Counted from the first letter of the stretch, positions 17,754-27,090 are shown. The stretch is DNA of 64,000 nucleotides from Parasulfitobacter algicola (GCF_013315265.1 NZ_JABUFE010000014.1:1-64000); one strand, 5' to 3'. Made by a program: numbers and translations. The notes: generated by a model from the sequence alone, not told the origin.

Positions 17754-17780
17754 ATGCGAATGCTCATTGATAATTCGCAT
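17754..17780. repeat. 8-bp inverted repeat between flgN-like gene and flagellin
   Basis: ATGCGAAT (17754-17761) and ATTCGCAT (17773-17780) are perfect reverse complements, 11 bases apart. The dyad lies 20 bases past the stop of the FlgN-like gene and upstream of the flagellin promoter region. There is no T-run, so a regulator-binding site is as likely as a terminator. Confidence 0.4.
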
Positions 17781-17799
17781 TTTAAATAAATCGAATGGA

Positions 17800-18156
17800 T
17801 CAGGCGCGTCGCTCAAACGATTTATGGTCAGCCTTTTCAAGGCTGCTGATTTGTCCGGATGCACCGTAGACAGTTAAAGGTTTTTGGGCGTCACGAATGG
17901 ATGAAAGCCGGTTCAAAGCAGAGCTTATACCTTGCTTTACGGCCTCTAGCATTTTTTGATTCTGCTCGGCCCGGCGTTTAAGCTGCACGATATCGCTATG
18001 AGATAAGGGCGCACTTTTAGAAAGGGCGTCATGCAGTTTTTCTTTTTGACCGGTCAGTTCAGATAAAATATTCAGATCACCCCGGATCATCGCCTGACGT
18101 TCCTTTTCAAGGATATCGGCTATTTTGGCGATGACATGTGTGGAATCACTTTTCAT
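17800..18156 (-). CDS. FlgN-like flagellar export chaperone
   Basis: A 118-residue, almost fully helical protein with a heptad pattern (IADILEKERQAMIRGDLNILSELTG) resembling FlgN, the chaperone that keeps the hook-filament junction proteins FlgK and FlgL soluble before export. FlgN-type proteins are poorly conserved in sequence. The assignment rests on size, coiled-coil character and position between flagellin and the FlgJ-like gene, which overlaps it by 11 bases. Confidence 0.65.
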   Translation of the reverse strand: MKSDSTHVIAKIADILEKERQAMIRGDLNILSELTGQKEKLHDALSKSAPLSHSDIVQLKRRAEQNQKMLEAVKQGISSALNRLSSIRDAQKPLTVYGASGQISSLEKADHKSFERRA

Positions 18157-18439
18157 TGGATACCCTTTGTTTCAGATTTTCAAAAATAGCCTCAGACAGA
18201 CCAATGCCGCCGGCTTTGACCATCTCATCTGCTTGGGCTTGTCTTAAAAATGAAGCGAACTGATCTTCGCCCGCCCCACCATTGAACCCAGGCGCGGATT
18301 TGCCCACACCTGCGGACTTCAGCATTTCAGCCAAAAACGTCGCTTCCAAAGACTGCGCGGTTTTCTTCAGATGCGCGTCTTTTTGATTTTTATTAAAGGG
18401 ATTCGATTGAACGCCCCCTATACTTAGAATGTCAGCCAT
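18146..18439 (-). CDS. Rod-binding protein, FlgJ N-terminal type
   Basis: A 97-residue protein corresponding to the N-terminal rod-binding domain of FlgJ (LKKTAQSLEATFLAEMLKSAGVGKS, then FASFLRQAQADEMVKAGGIGLSE). It lacks the peptidoglycan-hydrolase domain of enterobacterial FlgJ, as usual in alphaproteobacteria, where a separate hydrolase does that job. It helps assemble the flagellar rod in the periplasm. The divergent fliK gene starts 115 bases away, leaving room for two promoters. Confidence 0.8.
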   Translation of the reverse strand: MADILSIGGVQSNPFNKNQKDAHLKKTAQSLEATFLAEMLKSAGVGKSAPGFNGGAGEDQFASFLRQAQADEMVKAGGIGLSEAIFENLKQRVSNEK

Positions 18440-18553
18440 TCAGATCGCTCCAATTCTTTGCATTTTTTTTGATATTGCCTGCCGTTGGTAAAGAACCGGT
18501 AACCAGCGTGCGCCATAGTAACGAAATACTCAGGAAGAAATCCGGGATTCGAT

Positions 18554-20008
18554 ATGTATTTTGAAATGCGCCACAGTTTGATTGCACCAACAAACCCGCC
18601 ACAAACGGCGGATGTGGGGCTGACAGCATCAATCGAAGGCGATTCGACATCATTCATCAGTTTCATGACGGATGATATCGCCGAAGCCGTCACGGATGAT
18701 CCGTCAACTAAATTGGCGCAGCAAGAAGATCCCATTGGGCCAGATGATTCTGAAACAGAAAATGCCGATGTCGAAACTGAAATAGAAGCATTGACCGCTA
18801 TGTTTTCCGCCCCTGATGCGTCGAACGAGATTCAGAAGGAAAATTCAGAAATACCTTGGCTCGATGCATCGGATGGTAAAACCAGCACGGATACAAATGT
18901 AATGGATATGCCTGATGCAAACGTAATTTTGACCTCAGGTGTCGCAACACCACAAGCCACACCTATGCCAACCGAAGCCTCGGAGGTGGTGCAACCAGCA
19001 TTGGCGCATGGTTTGCAGAACGCGCCCCTGACCCCGAAAGCGCAACCATTCGTTGCGGACAACGGCAAGTCTGATGTTACAAAGGCAATAATTGACAGTG
19101 TGCCACAGGATCGACGGAAAAGTGTCGATAACCTAATTGCACTCCCCCAGACCAAGCCGCCTTTGACAGCGCAGCCCATGCCGGCTGAACCTGCCATCGT
19201 GGCCAAAGGGCCTGAAACGGCATCCGTTGACGCTGTGGACATCCAAGCCCGGGACGTGCCAAAGACACCAGTCGCTATCAAAACAGACCCGGCGCTCGTT
19301 TTGGCTGCACCAATGGCTGCAGCGGTCAGTCAAGTTTTAGCTAAGAAGACTGATCAGAATACAAAATTGATCGAAATTAAAACCCCGGATGCACCTTTGC
19401 AAATACCAAGTCCGCAGACTAAGGATTATGCTGTTGCCGCCAACCCGGTAGAAAACTTTCTGCAGAAAGTACCCGACATAAGTGGGATTATGGCAGATAT
19501 CCCAAGTTTCATCGCAACTGATTTTGAGGGCTTTGATAAAGGTACAGCGCCGTCGCTTACATCATCATCTGAAACCGTTGTAACAACCCATCGCGGTTTT
19601 GAAACACGGCTGAACGTACCTGAGTTGCCAAAATTTGTTGCCGCCCAAATGGCAGATGCAGCCCGGGGGGCATCCGATAATATTATTGAGTTGCAGTTGA
19701 ATCCCGAAGAATTGGGCCGTGTTCGGATGACACTTACAACGCAAGACACTGGCTTGACTATGGTGCTGCAGATCGAACGGCCTGAAACGCTTGAACTGAT
19801 GCGCCGCAACATTGAAGCGCTTTCGCAAGAATTCAAAAATATGGGGTATACCGATATCTCGTTTGATTTTGGGCAGAATGAAAACACATCTGGCGATCAG
19901 CAAGACACACCCACACCGCCGTCATATCAGGGCGAATTCGATGACAGCTCGGATGCCGTTCGCGTCACGCTTTCAACCGTCACTGACGGGCTGGATTTAA
20001 GATTATAA
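18554..20008 (+). CDS. fliK: Flagellar hook-length control protein FliK
   Basis: A 484-residue protein. The long N-terminal part (to about 345) is low-complexity, rich in Ala, Pro, Thr and Asp, as expected of a flexible molecular ruler. The C-terminal Flg_hook domain (about 360-455) has IIELQLNPEELGRVRM and LTMVLQIERPETLELMRRNI, the signature that switches export specificity from hook to filament. ATG at 18554 is taken; ATG at 18566 is equally possible. flgD follows at a 9-base distance. Confidence 0.88.
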   Translation: MYFEMRHSLIAPTNPPQTADVGLTASIEGDSTSFISFMTDDIAEAVTDDPSTKLAQQEDPIGPDDSETENADVETEIEALTAMFSAPDASNEIQKENSEIPWLDASDGKTSTDTNVMDMPDANVILTSGVATPQATPMPTEASEVVQPALAHGLQNAPLTPKAQPFVADNGKSDVTKAIIDSVPQDRRKSVDNLIALPQTKPPLTAQPMPAEPAIVAKGPETASVDAVDIQARDVPKTPVAIKTDPALVLAAPMAAAVSQVLAKKTDQNTKLIEIKTPDAPLQIPSPQTKDYAVAANPVENFLQKVPDISGIMADIPSFIATDFEGFDKGTAPSLTSSSETVVTTHRGFETRLNVPELPKFVAAQMADAARGASDNIIELQLNPEELGRVRMTLTTQDTGLTMVLQIERPETLELMRRNIEALSQEFKNMGYTDISFDFGQNENTSGDQQDTPTPPSYQGEFDDSSDAVRVTLSTVTDGLDLRL

Positions 20009-20017
20009 GGAAAAAAT

Positions 20018-20680
20018 ATGGAAATCACGCAGCAATCAAATGCATTTGCGTCCTCAAATGCGCAGGCAACAACATCAGGTGGGGCGTTAAGTGCCGATTT
20101 TGATACGTTTTTGACCCTACTAACAGCACAACTTGAAAATCAGGATCCGCTAGAGCCAGTAGATTCGACGGAATATGTCGCCCAACTTGCCACCTTTTCC
20201 AGCGTTGAACAGCAGGTCACGACCAATGATCTGCTAAGGGGCCTGGGTGCGCAATTGGGGTTGACGAATATGGCCGATATGGCCGGTTGGGTGGGAATGG
20301 AAGCGCGAGTCGCGGGGCCGGCTTATTTTGATGGTACGCCGATCACTATTGCCCCCAATCCTGTCGCAATTGCAGATACAGTAAATTTAATCGTGCGCGA
20401 TGAAAACGGCAATGAAGTGCAACGCCGCGCAATTCCTGCGTCCACCGATGAAATTGAATGGGCCGGTGTTGCCAATGATGGCAGTCCGCTGCCTGTCGGA
20501 ACCTATCAGTTTGAAATCGAAAGCAGCCGGAATGGCGAAGTTTTACAGACTGACATAGCGGAAGTGTATTCCACAATTACGGAAGCTCGCGGTGAAAATG
20601 GCGGAACGGTCCTGATCCTGGATGGTGGTGTGCGCGCAGTGCCAGCCGATGTGACAGGTTTGCGGGGTGGTAGCCTTTAA
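20018..20680 (+). CDS. flgD: Flagellar hook assembly scaffold FlgD
   Basis: A 220-residue hook-capping protein. The N-terminal export and capping motif FDTFLTLLTAQLENQDPLEPVDSTEYVAQLATFSSVEQQ is intact, and the C-terminal part has the FlgD Ig-like fold (IVRDENGNEVQRRAIPAS). AAGGAAAA precedes the ATG. It acts at the tip of the growing hook. Its stop overlaps the convergent ubiB end by 4 bases. (Motif spans about residues 29-67.). Confidence 0.93.
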   Translation: MEITQQSNAFASSNAQATTSGGALSADFDTFLTLLTAQLENQDPLEPVDSTEYVAQLATFSSVEQQVTTNDLLRGLGAQLGLTNMADMAGWVGMEARVAGPAYFDGTPITIAPNPVAIADTVNLIVRDENGNEVQRRAIPASTDEIEWAGVANDGSPLPVGTYQFEIESSRNGEVLQTDIAEVYSTITEARGENGGTVLILDGGVRAVPADVTGLRGGSL

Positions 20681-22209
20681 AATCTTTCCAGAATAATAAT
20701 TAGAAGTGCTGTCAATCCGGCCCCTGTTCCCATCCATAAGATGGGTCGCCACCAGCGGTTGGCAGGTCTGTGTTCGGGCGGTGGATTGCCTTGACGGATC
20801 AGTGCTGCCTCGGCCATTTGCGGCAATCTTGGCCCGAACCTGGCCAAAACGCGGGCCGTTCTTGCCAAATCCTTTATCAGGGCCTTGGGGCCAATGCTTT
20901 CCTTGATGTAGTCTTCCACGGTGGGTCGGGCGACTTCCCAGATGTTGATATGCGGGTCAAGCGACCTTGCGACGCCTTCGACCACGACCATTGTGCGTTG
21001 CAGCAAAATTAGTTCGGTTCGGGTTTCCATGCCGAAACGTTCTGTTACCTCAAACAGATAATTCAACAGGCGGCCCATGGAAATCCGCGTGGCGTCCATA
21101 CCAAAGATAGGTTCGCCAACCGCCCGCAGCGCACGCGCAAATTCGTCCACATCACGATCCGGTGGAACATACCCAGCTTCGAAGTGCACCTCGGCCACGC
21201 GTCTGTAATCCTTGCGAATAAAGCCGAACAGAATTTCCGCATAAACACGGCGTGTATATTCATCAATGCGCCCCATAATCCCGAAATCATAAGCAATGAT
21301 GTCGCCATTTGGTGCAATCTTCAGGTTGCCCTGATGCATATCCGCATGAAAATATCCATCCCGCAGCGCATGGCGCAGAAAAAGCTGCATGACGCGCTTA
21401 CCCAATTCACGACGATCATGGCCCGCGGCATCAATCGCGATCACATCGCCCGATGGCACACCTTCGGCCCAGCCAAGGGTCATCACGCGTTTGGCGGAAT
21501 ATTCCCATTTGACCTTTGGCAGTTGAAAGCCTGCATCGTTTTTGGTGTTTGCTGCAAATTCCCCCGCAGCTGAACTTTCAAGCCGCAGATCCAATTCACC
21601 CAAAACGACACCCTCAAAGTGGGCGATCACCTCCATCGGGCGCAAACGGCGTGATGAGGGGGACAAAAGCTCGATCATCCGCGCGGCCAGATAGAAAGCG
21701 TCAATATCCCGGCGAAAAGCCTTTTCGATACCTGGGCGTAATACTTTGACGGCAACCTCTTCCCCGGTTTCGGCCAGCGTTGCTTTGTGAACCTGCGCGA
21801 TTGATGCGGCTGCCACGGGTTCGCTGAATTCGGAAAAAATCTGATCGACGGGAACCTCCAGTTCGGCTTCGACAGATTTTTTAGCCACTTCAATCGGAAA
21901 GGGGGGCAGCTTATCCTGAAGAACCCGCAGTTGAATCGCCAGTTCATCGCCCACAACATCCGGCCGCGTCGACAACACCTGACCAAATTTGATGTATGCA
22001 GGCCCCAATGCAGTTAAGGCCCGTGTGGCAGGCGGCATGTTTGGATCACCCTTGTCGCCCAGCCATTTAAACGGCCATCCCAGAATGCGTGCCACCAGAC
22101 GCAGGCTTGGCGGTGCCTTAAAGGCATCCAGCACCACGCCCATCGCGCCGGTCCGTTCCAAGGTGGCGCCCGTTCGGATCAGACGCCAGATATTATGGGG
22201 TCCGCGCAT
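20677..22209 (-). CDS. ubiB: Ubiquinone biosynthesis kinase-like protein UbiB
   Basis: A 510-residue member of the ABC1/UbiB atypical kinase family, needed for ubiquinone synthesis, probably as an ATPase that helps extract or hand over lipid intermediates. The KxGQ motif appears as AYIKFGQVLSTRPDV, the nucleotide loop region as AAASIAQVHKA, a catalytic Lys in AVKVLRPGI, and the kinase core as HADMHQGNLKI with YDFG. Two hydrophobic helices at the C-terminus (ILWMGTGAGLTALLIIIL) anchor it in the membrane. It directly follows ubiE (TAG at 22210), forming a ubiquinone pair. Confidence 0.95.
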   Translation of the reverse strand: MRGPHNIWRLIRTGATLERTGAMGVVLDAFKAPPSLRLVARILGWPFKWLGDKGDPNMPPATRALTALGPAYIKFGQVLSTRPDVVGDELAIQLRVLQDKLPPFPIEVAKKSVEAELEVPVDQIFSEFSEPVAAASIAQVHKATLAETGEEVAVKVLRPGIEKAFRRDIDAFYLAARMIELLSPSSRRLRPMEVIAHFEGVVLGELDLRLESSAAGEFAANTKNDAGFQLPKVKWEYSAKRVMTLGWAEGVPSGDVIAIDAAGHDRRELGKRVMQLFLRHALRDGYFHADMHQGNLKIAPNGDIIAYDFGIMGRIDEYTRRVYAEILFGFIRKDYRRVAEVHFEAGYVPPDRDVDEFARALRAVGEPIFGMDATRISMGRLLNYLFEVTERFGMETRTELILLQRTMVVVEGVARSLDPHINIWEVARPTVEDYIKESIGPKALIKDLARTARVLARFGPRLPQMAEAALIRQGNPPPEHRPANRWWRPILWMGTGAGLTALLIIILERF

Positions 22210-22962
22210 CTAGATCTTCCAGCCGGAATGCAGCGCCGCAACGCCCATTGTCAGGTTGCGATATTTGGCGTTTTCAAAACCGGCCGTCTGTATCATGCCC
22301 AAAAACGTTTCCTGATCGGGAAAATTACGAATGGATTCGACCAGATACTGATAACTGGCACGATCATTTGCGATCATCTGTCCCATCGTCGGGATCACGT
22401 TAAACGAATACTGATCATATGCCCATTGCATCATCGGGTTGGGTAATTGGCTGAATTCCAGCACCATCAGCCGCCCGCCAGGTTTCAGAACGCGAAAGGC
22501 TTCGTTCAATGCGTCCTGCGGGCGGGTGACGTTTCGGATGCCAAAGGAAATCGTATAAACATCAAAGCTGTTATCTTCGAACGGCAGTGCCATCGCGTCG
22601 CCCGCCAACCAATCCAGCTGATCAGACAGTTTTTCGGCCTCGGCGCGTTTGCGTCCTTCGACCAGCATGCCTTCGGTCAGATCAACAACCATCGCATGCC
22701 CAAACCCTGCGCGTTTCAGAAACCTGAATGCGATATCACCTGTGCCACCTGCCACATCCAGCAGCTTTTGTCCGCCACGTGGGGCCAGCCAATCCATCAT
22801 CGCATCTTTCCAGACGCGGTGAATGCCCACGGACATGACATCGTTCATAACGTCGTATCGCGACGCCACGCTGTTAAACACGCCTTGAACACGTTCAGCC
22901 TTTTTCCCTTCGGGAACCGTATCAAAGCCGAAGTGCGTTGTTTTTTCAGTCTCTTCACTCAT
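22210..22962 (-). CDS. ubiE: Ubiquinone/menaquinone C-methyltransferase UbiE
   Basis: A 250-residue SAM methyltransferase that adds the C2 methyl group to the benzoquinol ring in ubiquinone synthesis. It shows [21 protein letters not shown], the SAM loop [26 protein letters not shown] and [15 protein letters not shown]. Length and motifs are standard. It is transcribed divergently from mutM, with 85 bases between starts, and is followed immediately by ubiB. Confidence 0.96.
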   Translation of the reverse strand: MSEETEKTTHFGFDTVPEGKKAERVQGVFNSVASRYDVMNDVMSVGIHRVWKDAMMDWLAPRGGQKLLDVAGGTGDIAFRFLKRAGFGHAMVVDLTEGMLVEGRKRAEAEKLSDQLDWLAGDAMALPFEDNSFDVYTISFGIRNVTRPQDALNEAFRVLKPGGRLMVLEFSQLPNPMMQWAYDQYSFNVIPTMGQMIANDRASYQYLVESIRNFPDQETFLGMIQTAGFENAKYRNLTMGVAALHSGWKI

Positions 22963-23047
22963 GGGGTCTTGCGTCCTTCACTGTCACCCTTCTTATAGAG
23001 CGCGATTGGCCCGATACAATGCACGCCCCTCAGAAGGAAAGCACAAG

Positions 23048-23899
23048 ATGCCCGAATTACCAGAGGTCGAGACGGTTCGTCGCGGTTTATTGCCCGTGAT
23101 GGAGGGAAAATTAATAAAGTTGACAGCTGTCAACCGACCCGATTTGCGTTGGCCACTGCCTGACCGCATGGCTGAGCGACTGACAGATGTGCGTGTGACG
23201 GCCCTGCGGCGCAGGTCGAAATATATTCTGGCTGATTTGAGCACGGGCGAGACGCTGATCATTCATCTGGGCATGTCCGGGCGCATTCTGATTTCAGGCC
23301 ATCAGGTCGGCGATTTTCATCATGATCACCCCGCGCCGGAAAAACATGACCACGTGGTTTTCGATATGGAAGACGGGGCACGGGTGACATTCAACGACGC
23401 TCGCCGTTTTGGACATATGGATCTGACCACGACAAAAGATCTGGAAGATCATTGGCTGATTAAACCACTTGGGCCAGAACCTTTGGGCAATGCGTTCAAC
23501 GAAGACTATCTGACAGACCGTCTTCGGGGGCGGAATACGCCCATTAAAACAGCGCTTCTGGATCAACATATAATTGCGGGACTGGGCAACATTTATGTGT
23601 GCGAAGTTCTGCACCGCGCGGGCATTTCGCCCAAACGTAAAGCAGGTCAGGTCTCAAAAACCCGCGTCGCGCAGATGGTTCCGATCATTCGCGACGTGTT
23701 GCGCGAAGCGATCCAGGCAGGGGGATCATCCCTGCGGGATTATCGCCAGACCGATGGTGAATTGGGATATTTTCAGCATACATTCCGGGTTTATGATCAA
23801 GAAGGACAGCCCTGCAAAACGCACGGCTGTGACGGTACAATCAGCCGAATCGTTCAATCGGGACGATCATCTTTCTATTGTGCGCAATGCCAAAGATAG
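23048..23899 (+). CDS. mutM: Formamidopyrimidine-DNA glycosylase MutM
   Basis: A 283-residue base-excision repair enzyme that removes 8-oxoguanine and formamidopyrimidines and nicks the strand. The mature N-terminus [13 protein letters not shown], whose proline is the nucleophile, fixes the start at 23048 rather than the upstream frame at 22961. The central H2TH motif ([16 protein letters not shown]) and the C-terminal zinc finger (CKTHGCDG and YCAQCQR, four Cys) are complete. Confidence 0.96.
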   Translation: MPELPEVETVRRGLLPVMEGKLIKLTAVNRPDLRWPLPDRMAERLTDVRVTALRRRSKYILADLSTGETLIIHLGMSGRILISGHQVGDFHHDHPAPEKHDHVVFDMEDGARVTFNDARRFGHMDLTTTKDLEDHWLIKPLGPEPLGNAFNEDYLTDRLRGRNTPIKTALLDQHIIAGLGNIYVCEVLHRAGISPKRKAGQVSKTRVAQMVPIIRDVLREAIQAGGSSLRDYRQTDGELGYFQHTFRVYDQEGQPCKTHGCDGTISRIVQSGRSSFYCAQCQR

Positions 23900-23963
23900 C
23901 TTGATCACCTGCGTGACAGTGATAAGCAATTAAGTCTGACTGCATCAAAACAAGGGCCGACCC

Positions 23964-24740
23964 ATGGCGTACGAGACGATTATCGTCGATATTTCCGACC
24001 ATATTGCAACGATCACTTTGAACCGTCCGGATGTGATGAATGCATTAAACGCGACCCTTTTGAACGAACTCACGGATGCCGTACAAGATGCCGATCGCAA
24101 CGAAAAAGTGCGTTGCATGATCATCACCGGATCAGAAAAGGCATTTGCTGCGGGGGCTGATATCAAGGAAATGTCTGACAAAAGCTTTGTCGATATGTTC
24201 CGGTCAAATTATTTTGTCGATAACCACGACAAGATAATGCAAGTACGTAAGCCTATTATTGCAGCCGTTGCAGGTTTTGCGCTGGGTGGTGGATGCGAAT
24301 TGGCGATGATGTGCGATTTCATCATTGCGGCAGAAAATGCAAAGTTCGGCCAACCCGAGATTAACCTGGGTGTGATTGCAGGGATCGGTGGCACGCAGCG
24401 TCTGACCAAACTTGTCGGTCGCGCCAAGTCGATGGATATGCATCTGACAGGCCGTTTCATGAAAGCTGACGAAGCCTTGCAATCAGGACTGGTCAGTCGT
24501 GTGGTGCCGTTGAAAAACCTGATGGAGGAGGCCCAGGCTGCCGCCCATAAGATTGCCGAGAAATCCCAATTGGCTATTATGGCTGCGAAAGAGGCTGTGC
24601 ATTTTGCAGAGCAGGCCGGCCTGCGCGAAGGTATTCAATTCGAACGCCGCGTGTTCCATTCGTTGTTTGCAACAGAAGATCAAAGCGAAGGCATGGCTGC
24701 TTTTATGGCAAAGCGCGAAGCACAGTTTCGCGATAAGTAA
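23964..24740 (+). CDS. Enoyl-CoA hydratase
   Basis: A 258-residue crotonase-fold enzyme hydrating enoyl-CoA in fatty-acid beta-oxidation. The CoA and oxyanion-hole segments AFAAGADIKEM and AGFALGGGCELAMMCD are present, with the two catalytic glutamates in GGCELAMM and GQPEINLGVI. Closely similar enzymes (PaaF/EchA type) act on short-chain enoyl-CoAs. It stands alone after mutM, preceded by 64 bases. The exact chain-length preference cannot be read off. Confidence 0.9.
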   Translation: MAYETIIVDISDHIATITLNRPDVMNALNATLLNELTDAVQDADRNEKVRCMIITGSEKAFAAGADIKEMSDKSFVDMFRSNYFVDNHDKIMQVRKPIIAAVAGFALGGGCELAMMCDFIIAAENAKFGQPEINLGVIAGIGGTQRLTKLVGRAKSMDMHLTGRFMKADEALQSGLVSRVVPLKNLMEEAQAAAHKIAEKSQLAIMAAKEAVHFAEQAGLREGIQFERRVFHSLFATEDQSEGMAAFMAKREAQFRDK

Positions 24741-24746
24741 TGTATC

Positions 24747-24776
24747 CCGTCACATGGCAGTTTGGTTTTGTGACGG
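24747..24776. terminator. Hairpin between convergent genes
   Basis: CCGTCACA and TGTGACGG pair as an 8-bp stem just after the enoyl-CoA hydratase stop and overlapping the end of the convergent membrane-protein gene. No T-run follows on either strand, so termination would be weak or Rho-assisted. Confidence 0.45.
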
Positions 24777-25241
24777 TATCACTTTAAACTCGATCACACT
24801 GACCACATAGCTAACAGCGATAACAACAAGATAAGTGCTGTGTTCCAGTAACTCCGCCCTGTCGCCGACGATGATGTCAAAAATCACGAAGCCGATGAAG
24901 ACAAGAAAAGAAGCAAATAGCGACTTGTGGATCAGTCCCAGCGTTTTGTCAGCGCTTTTCCCAAAATGTATCAGCCAGATGCAAAGCACAAATGGCAATG
25001 CAACCAGTATTTCGACGACGCCAGCGAAATATAAAATCGGGGAAACACTCCATCCCGACCAGTTCAAACTTTCATAATATCCGATGAATTGGGTTGTTCG
25101 GTCTTTTCCATGCCACGTTAATAAGCCAAAATTTCGACCCCCAATGAATTTATCAAGCCCATTCAATAGCCAGAAAAACATCCAGTAAAGTGAAAAACTT
25201 AACGACATAAAGGGGTAGGTTTTCATATAAACGCCTGTCAT
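24750..25241 (-). CDS. Four-helix membrane protein of unknown function
   Basis: A 163-residue integral membrane protein with about four helices (roughly 11-28, 66-88, 106-127 and 137-155) and a tryptophan-rich loop (RNFGLLTWHGKDRT, NWSGWSVSP) after the first. I do not recognise the family; DoxX-like membrane proteins are a loose parallel in size. ATG at 25241 is used; ATG at 25226 would lose five residues. It lies between the enoyl-CoA hydratase and the metY leader. Confidence 0.7.
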   Translation of the reverse strand: MTGVYMKTYPFMSLSFSLYWMFFWLLNGLDKFIGGRNFGLLTWHGKDRTTQFIGYYESLNWSGWSVSPILYFAGVVEILVALPFVLCIWLIHFGKSADKTLGLIHKSLFASFLVFIGFVIFDIIVGDRAELLEHSTYLVVIAVSYVVSVIEFKVIPSQNQTAM

Positions 25242-25273
25242 TGTGTTGATTTCGATACAATTGAAACTGTATT

Positions 25274-25367
25274 ATCACGCTTTCGTGATCTCAAGTGAAT
25301 ATCCGTGAACGCGGCGACTTCATGCCAATGCATCCAATCTGTTGAGAGCCGCGCCAAGGTGCCCTAA
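25274..25367 (+). promoter_or_regulatory. Structured leader of the O-acetylhomoserine sulfhydrylase gene
   Basis: The 156 bases before the gene contain a 6-bp hairpin ATCACG-CTTT-CGTGAT (25274-25289), a longer one with CGCGGC (25310-25315) pairing GCCGCG (25348-25353), and then AAGGTGCCCTAAAG (25356-25369). Genes of this type in alphaproteobacteria often carry SAM-sensing riboswitches, and the last string faintly recalls the AAGGTGCTAAA of SAM-I. It does not match the SAM-II consensus that I remember, so the class is left open. Confidence 0.3.
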
Positions 25368-25397
25368 AGAACACATAGATAAAATCGGGAGGACGCC

Positions 25398-26690
25398 ATG
25401 GGCGACGGCAAGACATTACACTTTGATACACAACAAATTCACGCAGGCAGTCACCCTGATCCTGCTACGGGCGCACGGCAAACCCCGATTTACCAAACAA
25501 CAGCCTATGTGTTTCGCGACGCAGATCATGCGGCTAAGTTGTTTAACCTGCAGGAAGTTGGGTATATTTATTCGCGATTGACCAACCCGACTGTCGCAGT
25601 TTTGCAGGAACGTGTGGCCACACTGGAAGGCGGCATTGGTGCCGTGGGCTGTTCATCGGGTCATGCAGCCCAGATCATGGCTTTGTTTCCATTGATGCAG
25701 CCAGGGATGAATATTGTTGCGTCGACCCGCCTTTATGGTGGCACCATTACGCAGTTTTCCCAGACCATCAAACGCTTCGGTTGGAGCGCAAAGTTCGTTG
25801 ATTTTGATGATCTGGACGCGGTCAAAGACGCGATTGATGACGATACCCGTGCAGTTTTTTGCGAGTCAATTGCGAACCCAGGTGGCTATATTACGGATCT
25901 TGATGCGATTTCTGCGATCTCGGATCAGGCGGGTATTCCGTTGATTGTAGATAACACTTCGGCCACGCCATATCTGTGCCGGCCGATTGAACATGGCGCA
26001 ACATTGGTTGTCCATTCCACAACGAAATACCTGACGGGCAATGGGACCGTGACTGGCGGCGTTGTTGTGGATTCGGGTAAATTCGACTGGACAGCCAATG
26101 ATAAATTCCCATCCCTCAGCCAACCGGAGCCAGCCTATCATGGCCTCACCTTTGCTGAGGCGTTCGGCCCAATGGCTTTTACCTTTCACGGGATTGCCAT
26201 CGGTTTGCGCGATCTGGGTATGACAATGAATCCGCAAGCCGCGCATTATACGCTGATGGGCATCGAAACCCTAAGCCTGCGCATGGATCGCCATGTTGAA
26301 AATGCCCAAAAAGTTGCGGCCTGGCTTGAGACGGACCCAAGGGTCGATTACGTGACTTATGCGGGTCTGCCATCATCACCGTACTATGACCGTATCAGCA
26401 AGATTTGCCCGAAAGGGGCGGGTGCCTTGTTCACGTTCGCCGTCAAAGGCGGATATGATGCCTGTGTGAAACTGGTCGATGCGCTTGAGATATTCAGCCA
26501 TGTCGCCAACCTGGGCGATACTCGGTCTCTTATCATCCACTCGGCCTCGACCACACACCGCCAATTGTCGGTACAACAGCAAGAGGCCGCAGGTGCCGGA
26601 CCAAACGTTGTTCGTTTGTCTATCGGTATTGAGGATGCAGACGATCTGATTGCTGATCTTGATCAGGCATTGGCCACAGCAACTGCTTAA
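25398..26690 (+). CDS. O-acetylhomoserine (thiol)-lyase
   Basis: A 430-residue PLP-dependent Cys/Met-metabolism enzyme. The PLP lysine is in VVHSTTKYLTGNGTVTGG, and TPIYQTTAYVF, YSRLTNPT and SHVANLGDTRSLIIHSAST are family hallmarks. The reaction joins O-acetylhomoserine with sulfide or methanethiol to make homocysteine or methionine. GGGAGG lies just ahead of the ATG. Length fits MetY-type enzymes (about 425-430) rather than cystathionine gamma-synthase (about 380). Sulfide versus methanethiol use is undecided. Confidence 0.9.
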   Translation: MGDGKTLHFDTQQIHAGSHPDPATGARQTPIYQTTAYVFRDADHAAKLFNLQEVGYIYSRLTNPTVAVLQERVATLEGGIGAVGCSSGHAAQIMALFPLMQPGMNIVASTRLYGGTITQFSQTIKRFGWSAKFVDFDDLDAVKDAIDDDTRAVFCESIANPGGYITDLDAISAISDQAGIPLIVDNTSATPYLCRPIEHGATLVVHSTTKYLTGNGTVTGGVVVDSGKFDWTANDKFPSLSQPEPAYHGLTFAEAFGPMAFTFHGIAIGLRDLGMTMNPQAAHYTLMGIETLSLRMDRHVENAQKVAAWLETDPRVDYVTYAGLPSSPYYDRISKICPKGAGALFTFAVKGGYDACVKLVDALEIFSHVANLGDTRSLIIHSASTTHRQLSVQQQEAAGAGPNVVRLSIGIEDADDLIADLDQALATATA

Positions 26691-26698
26691 AACCTTGC

Positions 26699-26729
26699 CG
26701 TACTCTGGTCCTTATTGGATCAGAGTACG
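26699..26729. terminator. Hairpin between convergent genes
   Basis: CGTACTCTG (26699-26707) and CAGAGTACG (26721-26729) form a perfect 9-bp stem with a 13-base loop. It separates the metY-type gene from the convergent small transporter, whose stop codon falls inside the stem. T-runs are absent, so strength is unclear. Confidence 0.5.
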
Positions 26730-27088
26730 ATAATTGCCAATCCTGCGAGAATGAACAGGGTTCCAACAAAATATTGCCATCCGATGGCTTCATCGAAAAA
26801 ATAATAAGCCAGTACAGGCACGATACAATATGTCAGTGCCATGAACATATAAGCCAACGATAGTGGTACCGATTTTAGAACAAAAACCCATATCACAGTT
26901 GCTGAGCCATAAAGGACAATGGCGACGATAAAGATTGGATCAATCAATAGACGCAAGAAACTGTTCAGGCTGACAGCGCCCAGATTTGAGCTGGCCATTT
27001 TGAATAGAACCTGACCAACCGCGATCGCAATAGGGGTCGCGATTAATGCAACCCAAATTGAAAGCGACAGATTTAAAGATTGCAGCAT
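26720..27088 (-). CDS. Small multidrug-resistance/EamA-type membrane protein
   Basis: A 122-residue protein with four membrane helices of the SMR/DMT superfamily (IAVGQVLFKMA near the start, SLAYMFMALTYCIVPVLAYYFF in the third and fourth). Half-size transporters of this kind work as dimers. Those next to lipid-linked sugar genes, such as ArnE/ArnF, flip undecaprenyl-phosphate sugars. It starts 2 bases after the polytopic membrane protein stop, so a flippase role for a lipid-linked sugar is likely, by context only. Confidence 0.75.
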   Translation of the reverse strand: MLQSLNLSLSIWVALIATPIAIAVGQVLFKMASSNLGAVSLNSFLRLLIDPIFIVAIVLYGSATVIWVFVLKSVPLSLAYMFMALTYCIVPVLAYYFFDEAIGWQYFVGTLFILAGLAIIVL

Positions 27089-27090
27089 GT

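Noticed and set aside
18554-20008. fliK as a misassigned low-complexity surface protein
   Set aside because: The C-terminal Flg_hook motif and direct linkage to flgD settle it as the hook-length protein.
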